64,000 bases of DNA, from NCBI RefSeq assembly GCF_002953195.1, contig NZ_CP026377.1, positions 1,364,001 to 1,428,000 on the forward strand. The letters are read 5' to 3'. The notes under the pieces were generated by a model. The model worked only from the letters and a program-made list of their open reading frames with translations, made no database searches and was not told the DNA's origin. This document shows, piece after piece, positions 25,624 to 37,784 of the stretch. The position numbers and the translations under genes were made by a program. Every line of letters starts with the position of its first letter. The stretch's first letter is position 1. The stretch comes from Mixta gaviniae (GTDB lineage Bacteria > Pseudomonadota > Gammaproteobacteria > Enterobacterales > Enterobacteriaceae).

Positions 25624-26835
25624 TTAGCCGAACCAGTGGTGGAACATCAGTTTGATGTAATCGACGATACGGCTGAAGAAGCCGCCTTCCGGCACTTCGT
25701 TCAGCACCACCAGCGGGCGCTGTTCGATGGTTTTGCCATCCAGCTGGAAGTTAATGGTGCCGACCACCTGGTTTTTCTGCAGCGGCGCGTGCAGTTCGGT
25801 GTTGCTCAGCACGTAGCTGGCCTTAAGATCTTTCATCCGGCCGCGCGGAATGGTCAGATACATATCTTTATTGACGCCCAGCTGAACGCGATCGCTGTTG
25901 CCGAACCATACCGGCTCAGAGGCGAACTCTTTGCCCGCCTTCAGCGGCGCGACGGTTTCAAAGAAGCGGAAGCCCCAGGTCAGCAGTTTTTTACTTTCGA
26001 TCTCGCGGCCTTTAAACGTATGGCCGCCCATCACCGCTGAAATCAGGCGCATCTGGCCTTCCGTCGCGGAGGCGACCAGGTTATAGCCGGCGGAAGCCGT
26101 GTGACCGGTTTTAATGCCGTCGACGTTCAGGCTGGTATCCCACAGCAGGCCGTTGCGGTTGGTCTGGCGGATATTGTTGAAGGTGAACTCTTTCTCTTTA
26201 TAGACCGCATACTCTTCCGGCACGTCGCGGATCAGCGCCTGGCCGATCAGCGCCATATCGCGCGGCGAGCTGTACTGGCCTTCGGCATCCAGGCCGTGAA
26301 CCGTCTGGAAGTGGGTATTCTGCAGGCCCAGCGCCTTAACGTAGTTATTCATCAGACCGACAAACGCATCCTGGCTGCCCGCCACGTAGTCCGCCATCGC
26401 CACGCAGGCGTCGTTGCCGGACTGCAGCACGATGCCGCGCGTCAGCTGGGAAACCGGCACGCGATCGCCCGGCTTCAGGAACATCAGCGAGGAGCCGCGG
26501 AACACCGGATTCCCGGTCGCCCAGGCATCCTGGCCGACGGTAACGATATCATCCTGATGGATTTTGCCCGCTTTGATCGCCTGGCCGATAACGTAGCTGG
26601 TCATCATTTTGGTCAGGCTGGCCGGATCGCGACGCGCGTCGGCATTTTTCTCAGCCAGCACCTTCCCGGAGTTGTAGTCGATAAGGATATAGGCTTCTGC
26701 GTCGATATCCGGCACGCCAGGGATCATCGTCTTGATATTAACGTCTTCGGCCAGTGCGGCCTGACTCAGGCTCAGGGCAATCACGGTGCCCGCCGCCAGG
26801 CGCTTAAAATAGTGACAGGTTTTCAGCGTATTCAT
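25624..26835 (-). CDS. dacA: DacA, penicillin-binding protein 5 (D-Ala-D-Ala carboxypeptidase)
   Basis: Periplasmic, membrane-anchored DD-carboxypeptidase that trims stem peptides of peptidoglycan. 403 residues from ATG 26835, the length of E. coli PBP5; the frame extends upstream to 26934 without support. A signal peptide ends near ALA-ED (residue 29). The catalytic motifs are SLTK (S73 of the precursor), SGN ([10 protein letters not shown]) and KTG (DGIKTGHT). The C-terminal amphipathic anchor [18 protein letters not shown] is present. The ATG has no strong Shine-Dalgarno. Confidence 0.97.
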   Translation of the reverse strand: MNTLKTCHYFKRLAAGTVIALSLSQAALAEDVNIKTMIPGVPDIDAEAYILIDYNSGKVLAEKNADARRDPASLTKMMTSYVIGQAIKAGKIHQDDIVTVGQDAWATGNPVFRGSSLMFLKPGDRVPVSQLTRGIVLQSGNDACVAMADYVAGSQDAFVGLMNNYVKALGLQNTHFQTVHGLDAEGQYSSPRDMALIGQALIRDVPEEYAVYKEKEFTFNNIRQTNRNGLLWDTSLNVDGIKTGHTASAGYNLVASATEGQMRLISAVMGGHTFKGREIESKKLLTWGFRFFETVAPLKAGKEFASEPVWFGNSDRVQLGVNKDMYLTIPRGRMKDLKASYVLSNTELHAPLQKNQVVGTINFQLDGKTIEQRPLVVLNEVPEGGFFSRIVDYIKLMFHHWFG

Positions 26836-26965
26836 GTTAGGGACAACAACATCCGTGGAGGTTAGTGAAAAAAGTGCCTTACTATAGCAAAAGGCGTTTT
26901 GGCCGGCATCCAACTTCGCGCTGACAAAATACACAGCGCCAGCGCAAGGTGGCTGCCGTTAAGCG

Positions 26966-28048
26966 TTACATGCCGCTCTGGGTCGCGGTGATAAAGGATT
27001 GCTGATTCGCTTCGCTGAGCAGACGCTGCTGCAGCGCCGCCGCCTGCTGACGCGAGGCGAACGGGCCGAGCTGCACACGATAGAGCTTCCCGCTGGGCGC
27101 GACAGCGCCCGGCACGCCGAACTGCGATTTCAGCTTGTCGGCCCACTGGCTGGCGCGTCCGGCGTCGCTTAACGCGCCGACCTGCACCACATAGTTGCCG
27201 GCGGCGGCAGGCGCGGCGGCAGCGGCCGCCGGGGCAGCCACCGTTGCCGGCGCGGCCGGGGTTTCCGGCTCGCTGCCTTCCAGCACGCCCGCATGCAGCG
27301 GCGTCGGCGCGCCGAGGAAACCGCTGCTGCGCACCGGCGCTCCCATCTGGTCATTGCTGGTCAGCGTGCTGTTGTCTACCGGCTGAATATCCTGCGTCTG
27401 CCCGCCTGCCGCTGCTGAGGCGGCCGCGCCGCCGCCCATGACCATCATGCCGCCGCCAATATCGGGACGCGACGGCAGCGCGTAACTCTGCTTCGCTACC
27501 ACGGTGCCGATGGTGCCGGGACCGGAGAGGCTGCCATCAGGCGCGACCTTAATGTAATCGATGCGCACACGGGTATTATTCGACATATTCAGCCTGTCGC
27601 CCGCCGCGCGCGACAGATCGATGATCCGTCCCGGCGTATAAGGGCCGCGATCGTTGACGCGCACCACCAGCTGACGGCCATTGGCGAGGTTAGTCACACG
27701 CACATAGCTGGGCAGCGGCAGGGTAGGGTGCGCGGCGGTCAACGCCTCGGGATCGAAGGCTTCGCCCGTGGCGGTACGCGTGCCGTTGGCCTCTTCGCCA
27801 TACCAGGCCGCCAGCCCGGTTTCGCTGTAGTTGGAGGGATCCTGCATAATCTTGTAGGTTTTGCCGTTAACGCTGTAATCCTGACTGGTCGCAGGATTGA
27901 TCGGCTCGTAGCGCGGCTCGACGCCGCCAATTTCCACCACCGGGCCGTTATAGGCCGGCTGCTGCGGCGCCGGCGCCTGCTGTTCTGTTGTTGTACAGGC
28001 GGCTAACAGCAGCGAGGCTGCACCCACCCAAAGCCAATCCTTACGCAT
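26966..28048 (-). CDS. rlpA: RlpA, septal-ring lipoprotein
   Basis: Outer-membrane lipoprotein that binds denuded septal glycan through its SPOR domain. It is a lytic transglycosylase in some species, though not shown active in E. coli. 360 residues. The lipobox LLAAC places the lipidated cysteine at residue 18. The double-psi barrel (DPBB) domain includes GLAAWYGEEANGTRTATGE and RVNDRGPYTPGRIIDLS. A low-complexity Ala/Pro linker (about residues 255-285) leads to the C-terminal SPOR repeat YVVQVGALSDAGRASQWADK. Follows rodA by 10 bp in the mrd operon. Confidence 0.95.
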   Translation of the reverse strand: MRKDWLWVGAASLLLAACTTTEQQAPAPQQPAYNGPVVEIGGVEPRYEPINPATSQDYSVNGKTYKIMQDPSNYSETGLAAWYGEEANGTRTATGEAFDPEALTAAHPTLPLPSYVRVTNLANGRQLVVRVNDRGPYTPGRIIDLSRAAGDRLNMSNNTRVRIDYIKVAPDGSLSGPGTIGTVVAKQSYALPSRPDIGGGMMVMGGGAAASAAAGGQTQDIQPVDNSTLTSNDQMGAPVRSSGFLGAPTPLHAGVLEGSEPETPAAPATVAAPAAAAAAPAAAGNYVVQVGALSDAGRASQWADKLKSQFGVPGAVAPSGKLYRVQLGPFASRQQAAALQQRLLSEANQQSFITATQSGM

Positions 28049-28058
28049 CGAGAGCCTC

Positions 28059-29177
28059 TTAAACGCTTTTAGACAATAATTTGCGGTGTGTGTGGATCGA
28101 CATCACGATGCCGAATCCCGCCATCAATACAATCAACGCCGATCCGCCGTAGCTCACCAGCGGCAGCGGTACGCCGACCACCGGTAAGATACCACTTACC
28201 ATGCCGATATTAACGAAAACGTAAACAAACAAAATCAGCATCAGGCCACCGGCCATCACGCGGCCAAAGGTGGTTTGCGCCCGGGCGGCGATAATCAGGC
28301 CGCGCATAATCAGCAGCAGATAGAGCGCCAACAGGATCAGCACACCCACCAGCCCCAGCTCCTCCGCCAGTACGGCGAAAATAAAGTCGGTATGGCGCTC
28401 CGGCAGAAACTCCAGCTGCGACTGGGTGCCGTGCAGCCAGCCTTTGCCGCGCAGCCCGCCGGAGCCGATGGCGATTTTTGACTGAATAATATGGTAGCCG
28501 GCACCCAGCGGGTCGCTTTCCGGATCGAGCAGCATCATCACGCGATCGCGCTGATAATCATGCATCAAAAAGAACCACAGCACCGGAATAAAGGCGGCGA
28601 CCAGCAGCACGGCGATGCCGATCAGCTTCCAGCTCATGCCGGATAAAAACAGCACGAACAGGCCGGAGGCGGCAATCAGAATCGAGGTGCCGAGGTCAGG
28701 CTGCGCCGCAACCAGCAGCGTCGGCATAAAGATCAGCACCAGCGCGATGCCGGTGTTTTTCAGCGTCGGCGGGCAGACGTCGCGGTTGATAAAGCGTGCC
28801 ACCATCAGCGGTACGGCGATTTTGGCGATCTCCGAAGGCTGAAAGCGCACCACGCCGAGATCGAGCCAGCGCTGCGCCCCTTTACTGATATGGCCGAAGG
28901 CGTCCACCGCCACCAGCAGCACCACGCAGACCATATACAAATAGGGCGCCCAGCCTTCATAAACGCGCGGCGGCACCTGCGCCAGCGCCACCATCACCGC
29001 CAGGCCCATAAAGATCTGGCCGATTTTGCGCTCCATCATGCCGGGGTCCTGGCCGCTGGCGCTCCACATCACGAACGCGCTGTAAATCAGCAGGCAGGCG
29101 ATGATGATCAGGAACAGCGGATCGATATGTATCTTGGTCCAGATCGATTTTTTCTGGGGACTATCGTTCATGGACAT
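28059..29177 (-). CDS. mrdB: RodA (MrdB), rod-shape peptidoglycan glycosyltransferase
   Basis: SEDS-family glycan polymerase of the elongasome, partner of PBP2. 372 residues from ATG 29177, which has AAGGTGA 6 bp upstream; ATG 29171 would give exactly the E. coli length. About ten membrane segments are seen. The signatures [13 protein letters not shown] and [22 protein letters not shown] are near-identical to E. coli. The start lies 2 bp from the mrdA stop, so the two genes are tightly coupled. Confidence 0.97.
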   Translation of the reverse strand: MSMNDSPQKKSIWTKIHIDPLFLIIIACLLIYSAFVMWSASGQDPGMMERKIGQIFMGLAVMVALAQVPPRVYEGWAPYLYMVCVVLLVAVDAFGHISKGAQRWLDLGVVRFQPSEIAKIAVPLMVARFINRDVCPPTLKNTGIALVLIFMPTLLVAAQPDLGTSILIAASGLFVLFLSGMSWKLIGIAVLLVAAFIPVLWFFLMHDYQRDRVMMLLDPESDPLGAGYHIIQSKIAIGSGGLRGKGWLHGTQSQLEFLPERHTDFIFAVLAEELGLVGVLILLALYLLLIMRGLIIAARAQTTFGRVMAGGLMLILFVYVFVNIGMVSGILPVVGVPLPLVSYGGSALIVLMAGFGIVMSIHTHRKLLSKSV

Positions 29178-29179
29178 CG

Positions 29180-31084
29180 TTATTCACCTTCATAACCGGG
29201 CGGTGTCGGCGCGGCTTCCGGCAGCGCCGTATTGTTATCGCCTAACATAATATGGTCGAGAATCTGACGCATCACGGTCCCTACCGCCGGACCGGCGCCG
29301 CCGTTCTCCAGAATCATCGTCACCGCGACACGCGGCTTATCGTATGGGGCGAACGCCGTCATCAACTTATGGTCGCGCAGACGTTCAGCGATTTTATGCG
29401 CGTTATAGGTTTCATTCTCTTTCAGACCGAAAACCTGCGCGGTACCCGATTTTGCGGCAATTTTATAGGGCGCGTCGGCAAAGCTTTTATGGGCGGTGCC
29501 GTTGGCGCGGTTTGCGACACCGTACATGCCGTCTTTAGCGATTTCCCAGTAGCCAGAGTGAATATCGCCGATAGGCGTCGCCGCCGGCTGGCGGTAGGGC
29601 ACCAGCAGATTATTTTCGCGCGTGGCGCGCAGCAGGTGCGGGGTTTTAATCACGCCGTCGTTAATCAGGATCATCAACGCCTTGTTCATCTGCAGCGGCG
29701 TTGCCGTCCAGTAGCCCTGACCGATGCCCACCGGAATGGTATCGCCCTGATACCACGGCTTTTTGAAGCGCTTCATTTTCCATTCGCGCGTCGGCATGTT
29801 GCCGGGATTTTCCTGCGGCAAATCGATGCCGGTGCGCTCGCCGTAGCCGAACTTATTCATCCACTCTGACAGGCGGTCGATACCCATATCGTAGGCAACC
29901 TGATAGAAGAAGGTATCCGCCGATTCTTCCAGCGATTTGGTGACGTTCAGGCGGCCATGGCCCCATTTTTTCCAGTCGCGGTAGCGCTTTTCCGAGCCGG
30001 GCAGTTGCCACCAGCCGGGATCGAACAGGCTGGTATTGCGGTTGATCACCCCTGCGCTGAGCGCCGAAACGGCAACGTAAGGTTTGACCGTCGAGGCGGG
30101 CGGGTAGGCGGCCTGAATGGCGCGGTTATAGAGCGGGCGGTTCTCATCCTGCAGCAGCCCTTTGTAATCTTTGCTTGAGATGCCGTCGACAAACAGGTTC
30201 GGATCGTAGCTGGGCGTCGAGACCATCGCCAGAATCTCGCCGGTGCGCGGATCGCTTACCACCACGGCGGCGCGGCTGCCCGCCAGCAGGGTTTCGATAT
30301 ACTGCTGCAGCTTCAAATCGATAGTCAGCCAGATATCGCGGCCAGCCTGCGGCGACTGCTCATGCAGCTGACGGATCACGCGGCCGCGGTTATTGACTTC
30401 CACCTCTTCATAGCCGGTTTTGCCGTGCAGCACATCTTCATAATAGTTTTCGATGCCCAGCTTGCCGATATCGTGCGTAGCGGCGTAGTTCGGCCATTTG
30501 CCCTCTTTATCGAGGCGCGCAACGTCACGATCGTTGATTTTAGAGACGTAGCCGACCACATGGGTCAGGGTCTGACCATAGGGGTAGTAGCGCCGTTGAT
30601 AGCCTTTGACCTCGACACCCGGGAAACGGTACTGATTGACCGCGAAACGCGCCACCTGCACATCGTTAAGGGCGGTTTTCAGGGCAATCGAGGTGAAGCG
30701 CCGCGAACGCTTGCGCTCTTTTTCGAAGTTATCTATATCGTCGTCGGTGAGGTCAAGTACCGGCCGCAGATCCTGCAGCGTCTGCTTCAGGTTATCGACC
30801 TTTTCGGGCACCAGCTCCGCCTGATAGATAGTGCGGTTCAGCGCCAGCGCTACGCCGTTGCGGTCATAGATAATGCCGCGGCTCGGCGCCACCGGCACCA
30901 GCTTAATGCGGTTTTGATTAGAACGGGTGCTGTAATCTTCGAAGCGTAGGATCTGCAGGTGATACAGATTGACGACCAGAATACCGGAGAGCAGCAAAAT
31001 GCCGACGAAAGCGAGCAGCGCTCGCCGTACGAAAAGTGTCTGCTCGGCCGTGTAGTCACGAAAAGAGTTGCGTTGAGATTTCAT
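29180..31084 (-). CDS. mrdA: PBP2 (MrdA), elongation-specific transpeptidase
   Basis: Class B penicillin-binding protein that crosslinks peptidoglycan during rod elongation. 634 residues (E. coli 633). An N-terminal membrane anchor (about 22-42) is followed by the pedestal domain and the transpeptidase domain. The active-site serine is S331 in [17 protein letters not shown] is the SxN-type region, and the KSGTAQV motif is present. First gene of a likely mrdA-mrdB-rlpA unit, downstream of rlmH by 33 bp. Confidence 0.97.
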   Translation of the reverse strand: MKSQRNSFRDYTAEQTLFVRRALLAFVGILLLSGILVVNLYHLQILRFEDYSTRSNQNRIKLVPVAPSRGIIYDRNGVALALNRTIYQAELVPEKVDNLKQTLQDLRPVLDLTDDDIDNFEKERKRSRRFTSIALKTALNDVQVARFAVNQYRFPGVEVKGYQRRYYPYGQTLTHVVGYVSKINDRDVARLDKEGKWPNYAATHDIGKLGIENYYEDVLHGKTGYEEVEVNNRGRVIRQLHEQSPQAGRDIWLTIDLKLQQYIETLLAGSRAAVVVSDPRTGEILAMVSTPSYDPNLFVDGISSKDYKGLLQDENRPLYNRAIQAAYPPASTVKPYVAVSALSAGVINRNTSLFDPGWWQLPGSEKRYRDWKKWGHGRLNVTKSLEESADTFFYQVAYDMGIDRLSEWMNKFGYGERTGIDLPQENPGNMPTREWKMKRFKKPWYQGDTIPVGIGQGYWTATPLQMNKALMILINDGVIKTPHLLRATRENNLLVPYRQPAATPIGDIHSGYWEIAKDGMYGVANRANGTAHKSFADAPYKIAAKSGTAQVFGLKENETYNAHKIAERLRDHKLMTAFAPYDKPRVAVTMILENGGAGPAVGTVMRQILDHIMLGDNNTALPEAAPTPPGYEGE

Positions 31085-31117
31085 CCGCTGTTCGGTTGTC
31101 CGGTTTGCCTTATCGGA

Positions 31118-31588
31118 TTATTCACGGTGATAAGGATGATTCGCAGTGATGCTCCATGCACGATACAGGCTTTCTGCGACCAACACGCGTACCAGCGGAT
31201 GAGGCAGCGTCAGCGCGGAAAGCGACCAGCTTTGTTCTGCAGCGGCTTTGCAGGCCGGCGCCAGCCCTTCGGGACCGCCGATCAGCAGGCTGACGTCGCG
31301 GCCATCCTGCTTCCAGCGCTCCAGCTGTTGAGCCAGCTGCGGCGTTTCCCAGGGTTGCCCCGGGATATCCAGCGTGACAATCCGGTTGCCTTTGCCTACC
31401 GCCGCCAGCATCGCTTCGCCTTCTTTTTCGAGGATACGTTTGATATCCGCGTTCTTACCGCGTTTACCCGCTGTGACTTCAGTCAGCTCCAGCGGCATAT
31501 CCTTTGGAAAGCGGCGCAGGTATTCCATAAAGCCGGTTTGAACCCAGTCCGGCATTTTGGTGCCTACGGCGACAAGCTGCAACTTCAC
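31118..31588 (-). CDS. rlmH: RlmH, 23S rRNA pseudouridine-1915 N3-methyltransferase
   Basis: SPOUT-class methyltransferase that modifies pseudouridine 1915 in helix 69 of 23S rRNA on assembled 70S ribosomes. 156 residues (E. coli 155). The knot region carries [15 protein letters not shown] for SAM binding, and the C-terminus [29 protein letters not shown] is invariant in the family. Only 3 bp separate it from rsfS, so the two ribosome-related genes are co-translated. Confidence 0.97.
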   Translation of the reverse strand: MKLQLVAVGTKMPDWVQTGFMEYLRRFPKDMPLELTEVTAGKRGKNADIKRILEKEGEAMLAAVGKGNRIVTLDIPGQPWETPQLAQQLERWKQDGRDVSLLIGGPEGLAPACKAAAEQSWSLSALTLPHPLVRVLVAESLYRAWSITANHPYHRE

Positions 31589-31591
31589 GGC

Positions 31592-31909
31592 TTAGCTCCA
31601 GAGCTTTTCCAGCTCATACAGGTGACGGCTCTCTTCCTGCATGACGTGAACAATAACCTCACCGAGATCGACCACGACCCAGTCAGCGGCGGTTTTGCCT
31701 TCCGTGCCGAGCGGGATCAGGCCAGCGGCGCGCGATGCTTCCATCACGTGATCGGCAATGGACATCACATGACGCGAAGAGGTGCCGGTACAGATAATCA
31801 TGCAATCGGTGATGCTGGATTTACCCTGCACGTCGAGAGAAACGATATCCTGACCTTTCAGATCATCAATCTTATCAATAACGAAGTCTTGGAGTGCTTT
31901 ACCTTGCAA
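31592..31909 (-). CDS. rsfS: RsfS, ribosomal silencing factor
   Basis: Binds ribosomal protein L14 and blocks joining of the 30S and 50S subunits in slow growth. 105 residues, as in E. coli. The conserved core includes [27 protein letters not shown] and [24 protein letters not shown]. Placed between nadD and rlmH as in E. coli. The 93-bp gap upstream may hold a promoter for rsfS-rlmH-mrdA. Confidence 0.97.
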   Translation of the reverse strand: MQGKALQDFVIDKIDDLKGQDIVSLDVQGKSSITDCMIICTGTSSRHVMSIADHVMEASRAAGLIPLGTEGKTAADWVVVDLGEVIVHVMQEESRHLYELEKLWS

Positions 31910-32002
31910 AAGGTTCCCCCTTGGGTAACTGTTTCTGTTAACGGTCAGGCGCGCCGAAGCGGGCGCCTGAAAAATTTAGCGGCGCAGTATACCATGCGCT
32001 TA

Positions 32003-32647
32003 TCAAGGGCGATATAAGCCCTGACGATTGATATAGTCGATAACGGCGGCGGGCAGCAAGTCATCGCAGGGCATGCCCTGATGACGACGCTGACGAATAT
32101 CGGTGGCCGATACCGGCACCAGCGGCGTATCCGCCAGCCAGATCAGACCGGCGGGCTGGCGGTGCAGCGCTTCGGCGTCAGTGGTTTGATGTTGCGTCAG
32201 CCACTGCTGCAGCGCCGGCGTCGGCATGGTGCCGGGATAGCCGGGGCGCTGGCAGACCAGCAGATGGCAGAGATCAAGCAGCGCCTCCCAGCGATGCCAC
32301 TTGTGCAGGCTGAGCAGCGAATCCTGACCGATGATAAAGGCCAGCGGCTGTTGCGCGCCGCGTTCCGCGCGCAGCTGCTCCAGCGTTTCCACCGTCCACG
32401 AGGGCGTTTGCCGCATCAGCTCGCGCGTATCGAGATTAAACAGCGGGCGATCGGCGATCGCCAGCTCTACCATCGCCACGCGCTGCGCTGCGCTCGCTTC
32501 CGGCTGCGGCCGGTGCGGCGGCACATTGTTCGGCAGCAGCGTCACCTGACGCAGGCCAACCTGATGCGCCAGCGCCTCAACCGTCTGCAGATGGCCGTAG
32601 TGGATGGGATCGAACGTGCCGCCGAATAGCGCCTGAAGTGAAACCAT
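32003..32647 (-). CDS. nadD: NadD, nicotinate-mononucleotide adenylyltransferase
   Basis: Converts nicotinate mononucleotide and ATP to deamido-NAD, an essential step in NAD synthesis. 214 residues. The nucleotidyltransferase signatures [11 protein letters not shown] (residues 9-19) and VSATDIRQR near the C-terminus are intact. Its start codon overlaps the holA stop by one base (TAATG), giving translational coupling as in E. coli. Confidence 0.96.
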   Translation of the reverse strand: MVSLQALFGGTFDPIHYGHLQTVEALAHQVGLRQVTLLPNNVPPHRPQPEASAAQRVAMVELAIADRPLFNLDTRELMRQTPSWTVETLEQLRAERGAQQPLAFIIGQDSLLSLHKWHRWEALLDLCHLLVCQRPGYPGTMPTPALQQWLTQHQTTDAEALHRQPAGLIWLADTPLVPVSATDIRQRRHQGMPCDDLLPAAVIDYINRQGLYRP

Positions 32648-33678
32648 TAAAATTCCCCTAATTCTGCCGGTAGCGCTTTATTGCAGAGTAACAGCGAAAG
32701 GGTTTCCAGTTCCGGCCAGAGACGCTGGCCATAATCCTGTTTTAGCGTGATCTCCAGACGGGTCAGCAACTGAATCGCCTGGCGGATCTGCAAAAGCGAG
32801 AGGCGCTGCAGCGCCTCGCTAAACAGCGGGCGCCGGTTCTGCCAGACGCGATGCTGATCGAACAGGGCGCGCAGCGGCGTTTTTTCCTGCTGACGCTGCA
32901 AGGTCAGCAGCAGCAGCAGTTCGCGCTGCAGGGTGCGGATCAGGATCACCGGCTCGCTCTCTTCCGCCGCGAGCTGGCGCAAAATGTGCAGCGCGCGTTT
33001 GCTTTTGCCCGCCAGCAGCGCGTCGACCCAGTGGAACGGCGTAAAATGCGCGGCATCGCTGACCGCCTGTTCAACGCGCGGCAGCGTCAGTTTGCCGTCC
33101 GGCCAGAGCAGGGAGAGGCGCTCCAGCGCCTGTGCCAGCGCCAGCAAATTGCCTTCGTAGCAGTAGCAGAGCAGCTGGCAGGCCGCTTCGTCCAGATCGA
33201 GTTTCATCGCTTTGGCGCGCGTGGCGACCCAGCGCGGCAGCTGGCCATGCTCTGGCGTGGCGCAGGGCACCAGTACCGCCTGGGCGCTGAAGGCTTTAAA
33301 CCAGGCGCTGTTTTCCTGGGCTTTGGTTAAGCGGGCGCCGACGATCATCGGCAGAATATCGTTGTGCAGCAGCGTGCTGAGCTTTTCCAGCTGGGCGGCG
33401 ATCGCCGCGTTGGGGCCGTTTTCCGGCAGCGTTAGCGTCAGCGTCTGGCGGCTGGCGAACAGGCTCATCGCCTGGCAGTTGCTGAACACGGCGTCCCAGT
33501 CGGTACTGTTATCCAGCACAACGTTGAAATGTTCGGTAAAGCCCTGCTGCTGCGCGCAGGCTTTGATGGCGTCATGACTTTCCTGCAGCAGCAGCGGTTC
33601 GTTGCCAATCAGCAGATAGCAGGCGCGCAGCCCCTCGCGGAGCTGCGCGTGCAGTTGTTCAGGGTAAATCCTGATCAT
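32647..33678 (-). CDS. holA: HolA, DNA polymerase III delta subunit
   Basis: Clamp-loader subunit that opens the beta sliding clamp. 343 residues, as in E. coli. The N-terminal [28 protein letters not shown] and the clamp-contacting [18 protein letters not shown] region are clear. It overlaps lptE by 4 bp and nadD by one base, inside the leuS-lptE-holA-nadD run. Confidence 0.96.
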   Translation of the reverse strand: MIRIYPEQLHAQLREGLRACYLLIGNEPLLLQESHDAIKACAQQQGFTEHFNVVLDNSTDWDAVFSNCQAMSLFASRQTLTLTLPENGPNAAIAAQLEKLSTLLHNDILPMIVGARLTKAQENSAWFKAFSAQAVLVPCATPEHGQLPRWVATRAKAMKLDLDEAACQLLCYCYEGNLLALAQALERLSLLWPDGKLTLPRVEQAVSDAAHFTPFHWVDALLAGKSKRALHILRQLAAEESEPVILIRTLQRELLLLLTLQRQQEKTPLRALFDQHRVWQNRRPLFSEALQRLSLLQIRQAIQLLTRLEITLKQDYGQRLWPELETLSLLLCNKALPAELGEF

Positions 33679-34277
33679 TGCAGACTGGTGGCTGAAGAGG
33701 AGGAGACTTCCGGTGAATCCTCGCCCGGCGCCAGCACGTCCGGACCTGGCAGAGTCGTTTTATCGTTCAGCTGAGCGGCATGCACCGTCAGCAGTTTACG
33801 CACCAGCTGTTCGGCCAGACGCTGACGCATCTCATCGCGAATGATGTTCTGCTCAGCATCTTTCGCCAGCGCCGCCAGCGGGTTATCGAAGAAAGAACGA
33901 TATACGGTGGCGCTGATCGGGTAGATCCCCTTCTGCGGCACCACGACCTGCGCGCTGACCGACATCACCATCGAGTATTCCGCCGTCACGCCGTTCTGAA
34001 ACACCGAGGCGGTGTCACGGTTCTGGCGTTCGCCGGAGAGGCGCAGCGTCGGCAGGTCGGTACGGGTGCCGGCATCTTCCGCTTCTACAATAGTGATATT
34101 GTTCAGGCGCAGCTGCTGGCGCACGGTGCGCGCCAGCGGACCGTACGGGTCGCTGCTCTGTAATACCAGCGTGCGCAACTCATGCGGAACCTGAGTGGTG
34201 CTGCGCAGATGGAAACCGCACCCGGCGGTGACCAGCACCGCCAGGCCGAGTAAAAAGGTAAAAATCGGATGTCGCAC
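33675..34277 (-). CDS. lptE: LptE, LPS-assembly lipoprotein
   Basis: Outer-membrane lipoprotein that plugs LptD and helps insert lipopolysaccharide. 200 residues. Signal peptide with lipobox VTAGC, lipidated C20, then [28 protein letters not shown], as in E. coli. The C-terminal 30 residues are a low-complexity tail ([19 protein letters not shown]). It follows leuS by 14 bp. Confidence 0.96.
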   Translation of the reverse strand: MRHPIFTFLLGLAVLVTAGCGFHLRSTTQVPHELRTLVLQSSDPYGPLARTVRQQLRLNNITIVEAEDAGTRTDLPTLRLSGERQNRDTASVFQNGVTAEYSMVMSVSAQVVVPQKGIYPISATVYRSFFDNPLAALAKDAEQNIIRDEMRQRLAEQLVRKLLTVHAAQLNDKTTLPGPDVLAPGEDSPEVSSSSATSLQ

Positions 34278-34291
34278 AGTTCCTCCTGAAC

Positions 34292-36874
34292 TTAACCCAC
34301 AACCAGGTTAAGCAGTTTGCCCGGGACGTAAATCACTTTACGGATAGTGACGCCGTCCAGGTATTTCGCCACCAGATGTTCCTGCGCGGCACGCGCCTGA
34401 ACCTGCTCCTGAGTAGCCTCCGCTGCCACGGTAATTTTACCGCGTACTTTGCCGTTAACCTGCACGACCACCAGCACGGAGTCTTCAACCATAGCGGATT
34501 CATCCGCAACCGGCCAGGGGGCGTTGTCGACGTCGCCTTCGCCGCCCAGCGCCTGCCACAGCGTAAAGCTGGCGTGCGGGGTGAACGGGTAGAGCATACG
34601 TACCACGGCCAGCAGCGCTTCCTGCAGCAGCGCGCGATCCTGCTCGCTCTCCTGCGGCGCGCGCGCCAGTTTGTTCATCAGCTCCATAATGGCGGCGATG
34701 GCGGTGTTGAAGGTCTGACGGCGGCCGATATCATCGGAGACCTTAGCGATGGTTTTGTGCAGATCGCGGCGCAGCGCTTTCTGATCGTCATTCAGGCCGT
34801 TCAGATCCAGCGCGGCGACAGCGCCTTTCTGGCTATGGTCGTAAACCAGTTTCCAGACGCGCTTCAGGAAGCGATTAGCGCCTTCCACGCCCGACTCCTG
34901 CCACTCCAGCGTCATTTCCGCCGGGGAGGCGAACATCATAAACAGACGCACCGTATCCGCGCCGTAACGCTCCACCATCAGCTGCGGGTCGATGCCGTTG
35001 TTTTTGGATTTCGACATTTTGCTCATGCCGGCGTAGATCACTTCGCGGCCTGAGGTGTCGACAGCCTTCACGATGCGGCCTTTCTCGTCGCGCTCGACGG
35101 TGACATCAACCGGAGAGACCCAGTTGCGCTCGCCGTTAACGCCCAGATAGTAGAAGGCGTCGGCCAGCACCATGCCCTGACACAGCAGGCGTTTCGCCGG
35201 CTCGTCGGAGTTGACCAGGCCCGCGTCGCGCAGCAGCTTGTGGAAGAAGCGGAAGTACATCAGGTGCATAATGGCGTGTTCGATGCCGCCGATATACTGG
35301 TCGACCGGCAGCCAGTAGTTCGCTGCAGCCGGATCAAGCATGCCTTTATCATAGTCAGGGCAGGTATAGCGTGCGTAGTACCAGGATGACTCCATAAAGG
35401 TATCGAAGGTATCGGTTTCGCGCAGCGCCGGCTGGCCGTTGACCGTAGTTTTAGCCCACTCCGGATCCGCTTTAATCGGGCTGGTGATACCGTCCATTAC
35501 CACATCTTCCGGCAGCACTACCGGCAGCTGATCTTCCGGCGTCGGCATGACGGTGCCATCTTCCAGCGTCACCATCGGGATCGGGGCGCCCCAGTAGCGC
35601 TGACGGGAAACACCCCAGTCGCGCAGACGGTAGTTGACTTTGCGCACGCCGACGCCTTTTTCCGCCAGCTTATTGGCGATGGCGTTGAAGCCCGCTTCAT
35701 GGTCGAGACCGTCAAACTCGCCGGAGTTAAACAGCGCGCCTTTTTCGGTCATCGCGGCGGCGCTGACGTCCGGCTCGCTGCCGTCCAGATTCAGCACTAC
35801 CGGCTTGATCGGCAGATCGTATTTGGTGGCGAACTCCCAGTCGCGCTGGTCGTGCGCTGGCACCGCCATGACTGCGCCGGTGCCATATTCCATCAGCACA
35901 AAGTTCGCGACCCAGACCGGCACCTTATCGCCGCTCAGCGGGTGGATGGCGAACAGGCCGGTCGGCAGGCCTTTTTTCTCCATGGTGGCCATATCCGCTT
36001 CCGCCACCTTGGTGTTGCGGCATTCCGCGATAAAGTCGGCCAGCACCGGATTGTTCATCGCCGCCTGGGTCGCCAGCGGATGGCCCGCCGCCACGGCGAC
36101 ATAGGTTGCGCCCATAAAGGTGTCGGGACGGGTCGTGTAGACCGTGACTTTCTCTTCGCTTTCCGCCACCTCAAAGGTGATTTCAACCCCTTCAGAGCGG
36201 CCGATCCAGTTGCGCTGCATGGTTTTGACCTGTTCCGGCCACTCCTCCAGCTTGTCCAGATCGTTCAGCAGCTCGTCGGCGTAGTCGGTGATCTTGATAA
36301 ACCACTGCGGGATCTCTTTCCGCTCGACTTTGGTGTCGCAGCGCCAGCAGCAGCCGTCGATAACCTGTTCGTTAGCCAGCACCGTCTGATCGTTCGGGCA
36401 CCAGTTCACCGCCGAGGTTTTTTTATAAACCAGGCCTTTTTCATACAGTTTGGTAAAGAACCACTGTTCCCAACGGTAGTAATCGGGCTGACAGGTGGCC
36501 AGCTCGCGGCTCCAGTCATAGCCGAAACCCAGCAGCTTCAGCTGGTTCTTCATATAGTCGATATTGGCGTAGGTCCAGGGCGCGGGCGCCGTGTTGTTTT
36601 TAACCGCCGCGCCTTCCGCCGGCAGACCAAACGCATCCCAGCCGATCGGCTGCAGCACGTTTTTGCCCAGCATGCGCTGGTAGCGGGCGATCACATCGCC
36701 GATGGTGTAGTTGCGCACATGGCCCATATGTAGGCGGCCAGAAGGATAGGGCAGCATCGAGAGGCAGTAATATTTCTCTTTGCCTTCTTCTTCGGTCACT
36801 TTGAATGTCTGTTGGTCATCCCAGTGTTGCTGAACACGGGATTCTATCTCTTCCGGGCGGTATTGCTCTTGCAT
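34292..36874 (-). CDS. leuS: LeuS, leucyl-tRNA synthetase
   Basis: Class I aminoacyl-tRNA synthetase charging tRNA-Leu. 860 residues, the E. coli length. The HIGH motif appears as HMGH ([12 protein letters not shown], about residues 46-57). The CP1 editing domain is in the middle ([16 protein letters not shown]). The KMSKS motif is [11 protein letters not shown], and the C-terminal tRNA-binding domain ends LNLVVG. First gene of the leuS-lptE-holA-nadD unit. The 234-bp gap to ybeL contains its promoter. Confidence 0.98.
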   Translation of the reverse strand: MQEQYRPEEIESRVQQHWDDQQTFKVTEEEGKEKYYCLSMLPYPSGRLHMGHVRNYTIGDVIARYQRMLGKNVLQPIGWDAFGLPAEGAAVKNNTAPAPWTYANIDYMKNQLKLLGFGYDWSRELATCQPDYYRWEQWFFTKLYEKGLVYKKTSAVNWCPNDQTVLANEQVIDGCCWRCDTKVERKEIPQWFIKITDYADELLNDLDKLEEWPEQVKTMQRNWIGRSEGVEITFEVAESEEKVTVYTTRPDTFMGATYVAVAAGHPLATQAAMNNPVLADFIAECRNTKVAEADMATMEKKGLPTGLFAIHPLSGDKVPVWVANFVLMEYGTGAVMAVPAHDQRDWEFATKYDLPIKPVVLNLDGSEPDVSAAAMTEKGALFNSGEFDGLDHEAGFNAIANKLAEKGVGVRKVNYRLRDWGVSRQRYWGAPIPMVTLEDGTVMPTPEDQLPVVLPEDVVMDGITSPIKADPEWAKTTVNGQPALRETDTFDTFMESSWYYARYTCPDYDKGMLDPAAANYWLPVDQYIGGIEHAIMHLMYFRFFHKLLRDAGLVNSDEPAKRLLCQGMVLADAFYYLGVNGERNWVSPVDVTVERDEKGRIVKAVDTSGREVIYAGMSKMSKSKNNGIDPQLMVERYGADTVRLFMMFASPAEMTLEWQESGVEGANRFLKRVWKLVYDHSQKGAVAALDLNGLNDDQKALRRDLHKTIAKVSDDIGRRQTFNTAIAAIMELMNKLARAPQESEQDRALLQEALLAVVRMLYPFTPHASFTLWQALGGEGDVDNAPWPVADESAMVEDSVLVVVQVNGKVRGKITVAAEATQEQVQARAAQEHLVAKYLDGVTIRKVIYVPGKLLNLVVG

Positions 36875-37108
36875 GGCAGCCTGTGGTCCTTTATGAATAG
36901 CGCGAAGCCTGAACGGTATAGATTAAGATCCGCATAGCATAGCCGATAAGGCTTTGCCGCAACAACACCTGACGGTCGCCGCCGGTCCATTTCTCTGTAA
37001 GCTGGAAGGCTGCCTGCAAAATTTTCAGCGAAACGCGGCGCGGGCGGAGCAAATCCGCGATTGGCGCTAGAATTAAGCAGAGGTTTACCGCTGATAACAG
37101 GAGAAAAT

Positions 37109-37591
37109 ATGAACAAGGTGGCGCAGCATTATCATCAGCTGGTCTCTTCCCTGAGCGAGCGCTTGACGCAGGGAGAGCGGGACATTGACGGCATGGTGGA
37201 ACAGGCCCGTCAGCAGCTGATGATGGACGGCGAGTTAACACGCAGCGAAGTGAATGACGTGACGCGTGCGGTGCGGCGCGATTTAGAGGAGTTCGCCCGG
37301 AGCTATCAGGAGAATGAGAGCGATCTGACCGACAGCGTCTTTATGCGCGTAGTGCGCGAAAGTTTGTGGAAGGAGCTGGCCGACATTACCGATAAAAGCC
37401 AGCTGGAGTGGCGTGAAGTGTTCCAGGATTTAAATCACCACGGCGTCTATCAGAGCGGCGAAGTGGTGGGGCTGGGCAACCTGGTGTGTGAGAAGTGCCA
37501 CTTTACCCGCGCCATTTATACCCCCGAGACGCTGACGCTTTGCCCGGAATGCGGGCACGATCATTTTCAGCGTCAGCCGTTTACGCCCTGA
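37109..37591 (+). CDS. ybeL: YbeL, DUF1451 zinc-ribbon protein
   Basis: 160 residues from ATG 37109 (AGGAGAA upstream), the same length as E. coli YbeL. Function unknown. The N-terminal half is helical and charged; the C-terminal third is a zinc ribbon with CEKCHFTRAIYTPETLTLCPECGHD. Divergent from leuS. In E. coli a block of genes (ybeQ to rihA) lies between ybeL and gltL; here gltL follows directly after 193 bp. Confidence 0.95.
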   Translation: MNKVAQHYHQLVSSLSERLTQGERDIDGMVEQARQQLMMDGELTRSEVNDVTRAVRRDLEEFARSYQENESDLTDSVFMRVVRESLWKELADITDKSQLEWREVFQDLNHHGVYQSGEVVGLGNLVCEKCHFTRAIYTPETLTLCPECGHDHFQRQPFTP

Positions 37592-37688
37592 ATGATAGAG
37601 GCTTAAGCCGCCTGCAGTGAGTGACCGCGTGCCAGGCCGTATCTTATGGCGCAGGAGGCAGCAGGCCGGCAACGGTCTGCTGCCGGCG

Positions 37689-37718
37689 CGTCCCGCGCTT
37701 TCCATCGCGCGGGACGTT
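37689..37718. terminator. Possible stem-loop between ybeL and gltL
   Basis: CGTCCCGCGC, loop, GCGCGGGACG followed by TTTCG: a strong 10-bp stem after the rightward ybeL, but with a poor T-run. Confidence 0.5.
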
Positions 37719-37784
37719 TCGCGGGCTCTCCATCAGCTTTTCTTTCGTGGTCAGCGGCCGGCGGTTCGCGGCGGCCGCGCCGCC